Origin: Clostridia bacterium
Lineage (GTDB): Bacteria > Bacillota > Clostridia > Christensenellales > Aristaeellaceae
Direction of reading: 5' to 3'
NCBI GenBank assembly: GCA_016297535.1
Contig: JAEDGL010000097.1
Span: 1 to 9,244, forward strand
DNA: 9,244 bases
Below the pieces are notes generated by a model. That model was given only the letters and a program-made list of their open reading frames with translations, was not told where the DNA came from and did no database searches. Position numbers and translations under genes: made by a program. This document shows, in pieces, positions 7,196-9,244 of this stretch. The first letter of the stretch is position 1; each line of letters begins with the position of its first letter.

Positions 7196-7745
7196 ACAGC
7201 CCGAAATGCTGCTGAATCTGCCTGGCGGCCTGCTGCGCCGTCAGATGGGTGTTGTCAATTCTCAGATAGTTTTCAAAGGGAATCTCCCCCGGCTGGCTGA
7301 CCAGGCGGTAGGCGGCGTCCTCCGCCATCACCCGCCGGTCGGACAGCGCCACGTCGCGCTTGCTGGCCTTGTTCCTGAGCCGGTTTTCCGTTTTGTTGCG
7401 CTCCAGCCGCACCGCCTGATCCGCCACCAGCTCCACATAATAGAACTGCGTACCATAGGGCGCAAAAATCTGCCGGACATGCTCGATGTAATCCCAGTCG
7501 GACTGCTGGTCAAACGCCCACATATAGGTAAAAATCATGCCGTAGCAATCCGTTTTGGCAAACTCGCGAAAGATGACCTCCCGCATGCCGGCAATGGCCG
7601 CGCCATTGTAGCTGCCAAAAATTTCGATGACCGGCTCAATGGTCATGTGATTGTGGAACAGGCGCAGGCCCGTCAGCTTCATCAGCTCCTGCCCCACGGT
7701 CATTTTGCCAACCGCACCGCTGCCAATCAAAAAAACAAGCTTCAT
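7194..7745 (-). CDS. P-loop NTPase / small kinase-like protein (AAA_33-like), substrate unknown
   Basis: A 183-residue cytosolic protein that opens with a beta strand and a Walker A loop, GSGAVGKMT (8-16). The residue after the lysine is Met, with Thr next, instead of the usual GK[ST]. A FHNHMTIEP segment follows near 29-37, and an Arg/Lys-rich stretch around 125-145 resembles the LID region of nucleoside, shikimate or antibiotic-type small-molecule kinases. This pattern matches small 'AAA family ATPase' kinase-like proteins common in bacteria with no assigned substrate, so no function is offered beyond probable phosphoryl transfer. ATG at 7745 is chosen because it starts the P-loop strand and has AAAGG 10 bases upstream; an in-frame TTG at 7784 would add 13 unlikely residues. 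It is last in a minus-strand group, 63 bases after the short phosphoesterase gene, with a palindrome in the gap. Confidence 0.82.
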   Translation of the reverse strand: MKLVFLIGSGAVGKMTVGQELMKLTGLRLFHNHMTIEPVIEIFGSYNGAAIAGMREVIFREFAKTDCYGMIFTYMWAFDQQSDWDYIEHVRQIFAPYGTQFYYVELVADQAVRLERNKTENRLRNKASKRDVALSDRRVMAEDAAYRLVSQPGEIPFENYLRIDNTHLTAQQAARQIQQHFGL

Positions 7746-7758
7746 GAGAAAAATTCCT

Positions 7759-7774
7759 TTTGTACCAGTACAAA
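7759..7774. promoter_or_regulatory. Perfect palindrome upstream of the kinase-like gene, possible operator
   Basis: TTTGTAC-CA-GTACAAA: 7-base arms that are perfect reverse complements around a 2-base centre. It sits 14 bases before the kinase-like ATG and touches the SD on the minus strand. Two-fold symmetry with a tiny spacer fits a dimeric repressor site better than an RNA hairpin. No -10/-35 pair is clear nearby and no regulator is encoded in the window, so the role is inferred. Confidence 0.4.
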
Positions 7775-7808
7775 TCCGCGCCAAATGGGAGAAGGCGCGC
7801 TCAGGGCT

Positions 7809-8123
7809 TCAGGCCGTTTTGCATCGCAGCTTGTCCAGCCAGTCAATATCCTGCGCACACATGCTGCGGCCTACCCAGCGGGAAACGGCAAACTGGGCGT
7901 CCGGCTCATCCGGCAGATGCATAAAGCATTCTTCATTGCCGTGAATGATACGTGCATCCGGCAGCGAACGAATGCAGGAAACCACCTCGTTGAACCACGG
8001 TGCGCTCACACAGTAATCGCCTGCTAAAAGCCAGGCCTGCGCGCCCTGCTGCCTGGCGTCCTCCAGCACGGCCCGCAGGGCGGGCATGTTGCCGTGAATA
8101 TCGGCAATTACGGCGTATTTCAT
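7809..8123 (-). CDS. Truncated metallophosphoesterase paralogue (N-terminal half only; possible pseudogene)
   Basis: A 104-residue protein that aligns over about 100 residues, with roughly half of positions identical, to the N-terminus of the full-length phosphoesterase upstream. It keeps the first metal-binding elements: DIHGN (D8, H10), AGDY (D36) and GNEE. It stops at the point equivalent to residue ~103 of the longer copy and so lacks the later His ligand and the GHxH motif. The two-metal site cannot form within one chain, so catalysis alone is not expected. The ATG overlaps the upstream stop by 4 bases (ATGA), so it is probably translated by coupling. The missing half is deleted, not frameshifted: only 63 bases separate its stop from the next gene and they do not resemble the lost part. 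It may be a decaying duplicate or a small partner or decoy for the full-length protein. Confidence 0.75.
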   Translation of the reverse strand: MKYAVIADIHGNMPALRAVLEDARQQGAQAWLLAGDYCVSAPWFNEVVSCIRSLPDARIIHGNEECFMHLPDEPDAQFAVSRWVGRSMCAQDIDWLDKLRCKTA

Positions 8124-9064
8124 CGCGTTTCCTCCTTGTACAGGGGATAATCCTCGGCTGCCCATGCGTGAAACGCGGCCTCGAAGGTATCGCGCATAAA
8201 GGGCCGGCGGCTGTCGCCCGTGCGGCGGGCATAGGCCTCGGCATAGCGCAGAAAGTAAACCATGTGCTCCGAGCAGGTAAGCCAGTCCAGAAACACCAGG
8301 CTGCTCCACACGGGCGCAGCTTTGTACTGCTCCGTGCGCTTTACCTGCGCGATCAACGGCCGGGGATCGTAGGGAATGCGCCGCTGCTCCACCAGCCATT
8401 CGCCGTTTTCGATGGTGAGCAGCGTGTAGCAGGCGGCAAAGCGCATACAATCCAGCGGCTGACCGCAGGAGCCGGGGTTGATGAACAGGTGGTTGCCAAA
8501 GCGGACATGGCTTTGCGCGTGGTTGTGGCCGTAGATGTAAATGCCCTGCGGCAGAGCGGCCAGTTTTTGCGCAAAACCGGGAATACCCGCCATCAGCTCC
8601 CGGTTGTCCCGCAGAAAACGCTCGCTGGAAATGGGGCGGTCGGGATAGCGCAGGGCCAGCACGCTTGTGCGGAAAAGGTGGCTGACATCCTTTCCCAAAA
8701 AGGCATCCAGCGAATGAACCATGTGCATGCCCGTGCCCTCGATTTCCCAGTCCAGCCGCTGGGGCAGGGCGTCCAGCCAGGCAAGATTGTCGGGATGCAT
8801 GCGGCTGGCCGCCCAGTAGCAAATGGCAAACTGGGCGTCGTTTCCGCGGGGAAGGTGCAGGTAAGCTTCCTCGTTGCCGCGCACGGCAAGGGTGTTGGGA
8901 AGGCTGCGCAGGGCTGGGATGACCTCGTTAAACCACGGCGCGCGGATGCTGTAATCCCCCGCCAGCAGATAGCCATCCACCTGATGCTGCTTCGCGTCCT
9001 CCAGCACCAGCTGCAGAGCGGGCATATTGCCGTGAATATCCGAAAGAATGGCATATTTCAGCAC
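8120..9064 (-). CDS. Calcineurin-like metallophosphoesterase
   Basis: A 314-residue predicted cytosolic phosphoesterase with a dinuclear metal centre. Motifs in order: SDIHGN (D9, H11), LAGDY (D37), RGNEE (N64), MVHS (H117) and YGHNH (H180, H182), followed by a FINPGSCGQP turn as in YfcE-like members. The residue after GN is Glu instead of the His of protein phosphatases, so a small-molecule or nucleotide phosphodiester or monoester is a likelier substrate; the exact one is unknown. Residues about 205-314 form an extra mixed, then helical, C-terminal part rich in aromatics and charge, longer than simple YfcE proteins. GTG at 9064 is chosen: the SD GGGAGGTGAT (9075-9066) lies just upstream, 5 bases from its GGAGG core. 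The next codon, CTG at 9061, aligns with the paralogue's ATG at 8-base spacing and is an alternative start. It begins a minus-strand group with the truncated copy and a P-loop protein. Confidence 0.88.
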   Translation of the reverse strand: MLKYAILSDIHGNMPALQLVLEDAKQHQVDGYLLAGDYSIRAPWFNEVIPALRSLPNTLAVRGNEEAYLHLPRGNDAQFAICYWAASRMHPDNLAWLDALPQRLDWEIEGTGMHMVHSLDAFLGKDVSHLFRTSVLALRYPDRPISSERFLRDNRELMAGIPGFAQKLAALPQGIYIYGHNHAQSHVRFGNHLFINPGSCGQPLDCMRFAACYTLLTIENGEWLVEQRRIPYDPRPLIAQVKRTEQYKAAPVWSSLVFLDWLTCSEHMVYFLRYAEAYARRTGDSRRPFMRDTFEAAFHAWAAEDYPLYKEETR

Positions 9065-9065
9065 A

Positions 9066-9075
9066 ATCACCTCCC
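9066..9075 (-). promoter_or_regulatory. Extended ribosome binding site of the phosphoesterase gene
   Basis: GGGAGGTGAT matches nine of ten bases of the AGGAGGTGAT anti-16S complement. It fixes the start at GTG 9064 or CTG 9061 and rules out the farther upstream in-frame TTG at 9097, which has an SD-like AAAGGAGG only 3 bases away. Confidence 0.7.
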
Positions 9076-9085
9076 GTTTGCTCCA

Positions 9086-9094
9086 ATCATAACA
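9086..9094 (-). promoter_or_regulatory. Possible extended -10 promoter for the phosphoesterase group
   Basis: On the minus strand TGT-TATGAT gives a 5/6 match to TATAAT plus the TGn extended -10 element. No good -35 box is seen 16-18 bases upstream, which extended -10 promoters can tolerate. Transcription would start near 9079, leaving a very short leader containing the SD. Confidence 0.4.
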
Positions 9095-9097
9095 CAA

Positions 9098-9119
9098 GAG
9101 CCTCCTTTACAGGAAGCTC
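9098..9119. other. Imperfect hairpin upstream of the phosphoesterase gene
   Basis: Arms 9098-9106 and 9111-9119 pair in eight of nine positions around a TTAC loop. On the minus strand it is followed by TTGTGTT, a weak U-rich tail, so it could be the terminator of a minus-strand gene beyond the window. It encloses the SD-like AAAGGAGG on that strand. Confidence 0.35.
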
Positions 9120-9125
9120 CCAGAG

Positions 9126-9240
9126 CGTCGAAAAAGCTCGCCTGCGGCGATCTTTTCCGACGGGGATGCACCATTTGCCTACTCGCCTGCGGCTCGCCGG
9201 GCGGCAAATGGTGTAAGGAAAGCCTTGCTGCGCAAGGCTT
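9126..9240. repeat. Array of three inverted repeats with TGC apical loops
   Basis: This stretch has no gene and consists almost wholly of three adjacent inverted repeats. Hairpin A has 17-base arms (9126-9142 with 9146-9162, 15 of 17 paired) and loop TGC. Hairpin B has 11-base perfect outer arms (9169-9179 with 9203-9213) enclosing a small GCC-TGC-GGC (9185-9193). Hairpin C has 9-base perfect arms (9220-9228 with 9232-9240) and loop TGC. Loop centres are about 45 and 41 bases apart. Stem sequences differ while the loop and adjoining GC pairs are kept. Hairpin A has an A run before and a T run within its arms, so it could end transcription in either direction. The array may continue past the window end. 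Confidence 0.7.
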
Positions 9241-9244
9241 CCGA

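Noticed and set aside
7155..8027. A 290-codon plus-strand frame starting inside the metH terminator
   Set aside because: It overlaps the terminator hairpin, lacks an SD and is antisense to the P-loop protein and the short phosphoesterase, both of which show real motifs.
7745..8123. Fusion of the short phosphoesterase and the P-loop protein by readthrough of one in-frame TGA
   Set aside because: The two genes share a frame with only TGA (7811-7809) between them, but there is a one in three chance of that. The kinase-like ATG has its own SD and no recoding element is seen.
9067..9090. Seven-codon leader peptide (MIGANGR) ending at the phosphoesterase SD
   Set aside because: Its ATG lies inside the proposed -10 box, and its SD-like AAAGGAGG is buried in the 9098-9119 hairpin. 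No regulatory codon pattern is present.
1..9244. Defence system, mobile element or CRISPR array
   Set aside because: No transposase, integrase, direct repeat-spacer pattern or known defence domain is present. The P-loop and phosphoesterase genes alone, without nuclease or sensor partners, do not make a convincing system.

Overview
The window is a GC-rich bacterial chromosome segment with dense, short-spaced operons, strong Shine-Dalgarno (SD) sites and rho-independent terminators. A methionine synthase that lacks its own activation domain and is paired with a free-standing activation protein points to an anaerobic Firmicute, most likely a Clostridia member of the gut type. That placement is inference from gene content and style. 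I see no rRNA, tRNA, CRISPR array, transposase or phage gene.

Layout. Positions 1-34 hold the terminator of an upstream gene. Positions 56-3114 form a plus-strand operon with its own promoter and terminator: a Gfo/Idh/MocA-type NAD(P)-dependent oxidoreductase, a TIM-barrel sugar phosphate isomerase/epimerase and a Cof-type HAD phosphatase. Together they look like a small sugar or polyol modification and catabolism cassette of unknown substrate. Positions 3122-7195 form a second plus-strand operon: methylenetetrahydrofolate reductase (metF), a stand-alone B12-methionine-synthase activation protein, and a three-part methionine synthase (metH). metF makes 5-methyl-THF, MetH passes the methyl group to homocysteine through cobalamin, and the activation protein should rescue oxidised cobalamin. 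The operon ends in a strong hairpin terminator.

Positions 7194-9064 are on the minus strand and converge on that terminator. In transcription order they are a full-length calcineurin-like metallophosphoesterase, a second copy of only its first ~100 residues (starting at an ATGA overlap), and a small P-loop kinase-like protein preceded by a perfect 7+2+7 palindrome. The last ~120 bases (9126-9240) hold no gene but contain three consecutive inverted repeats, each with a GCC-TGC-GGC or TTGC-TGC-GCAA centre.

The items most worth a second look are the two-protein methionine synthase with a four-cysteine tail on the activation protein, the half-length phosphoesterase paralogue, and the TGC-loop hairpin array. 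None amounts to a clearly new system from sequence alone.
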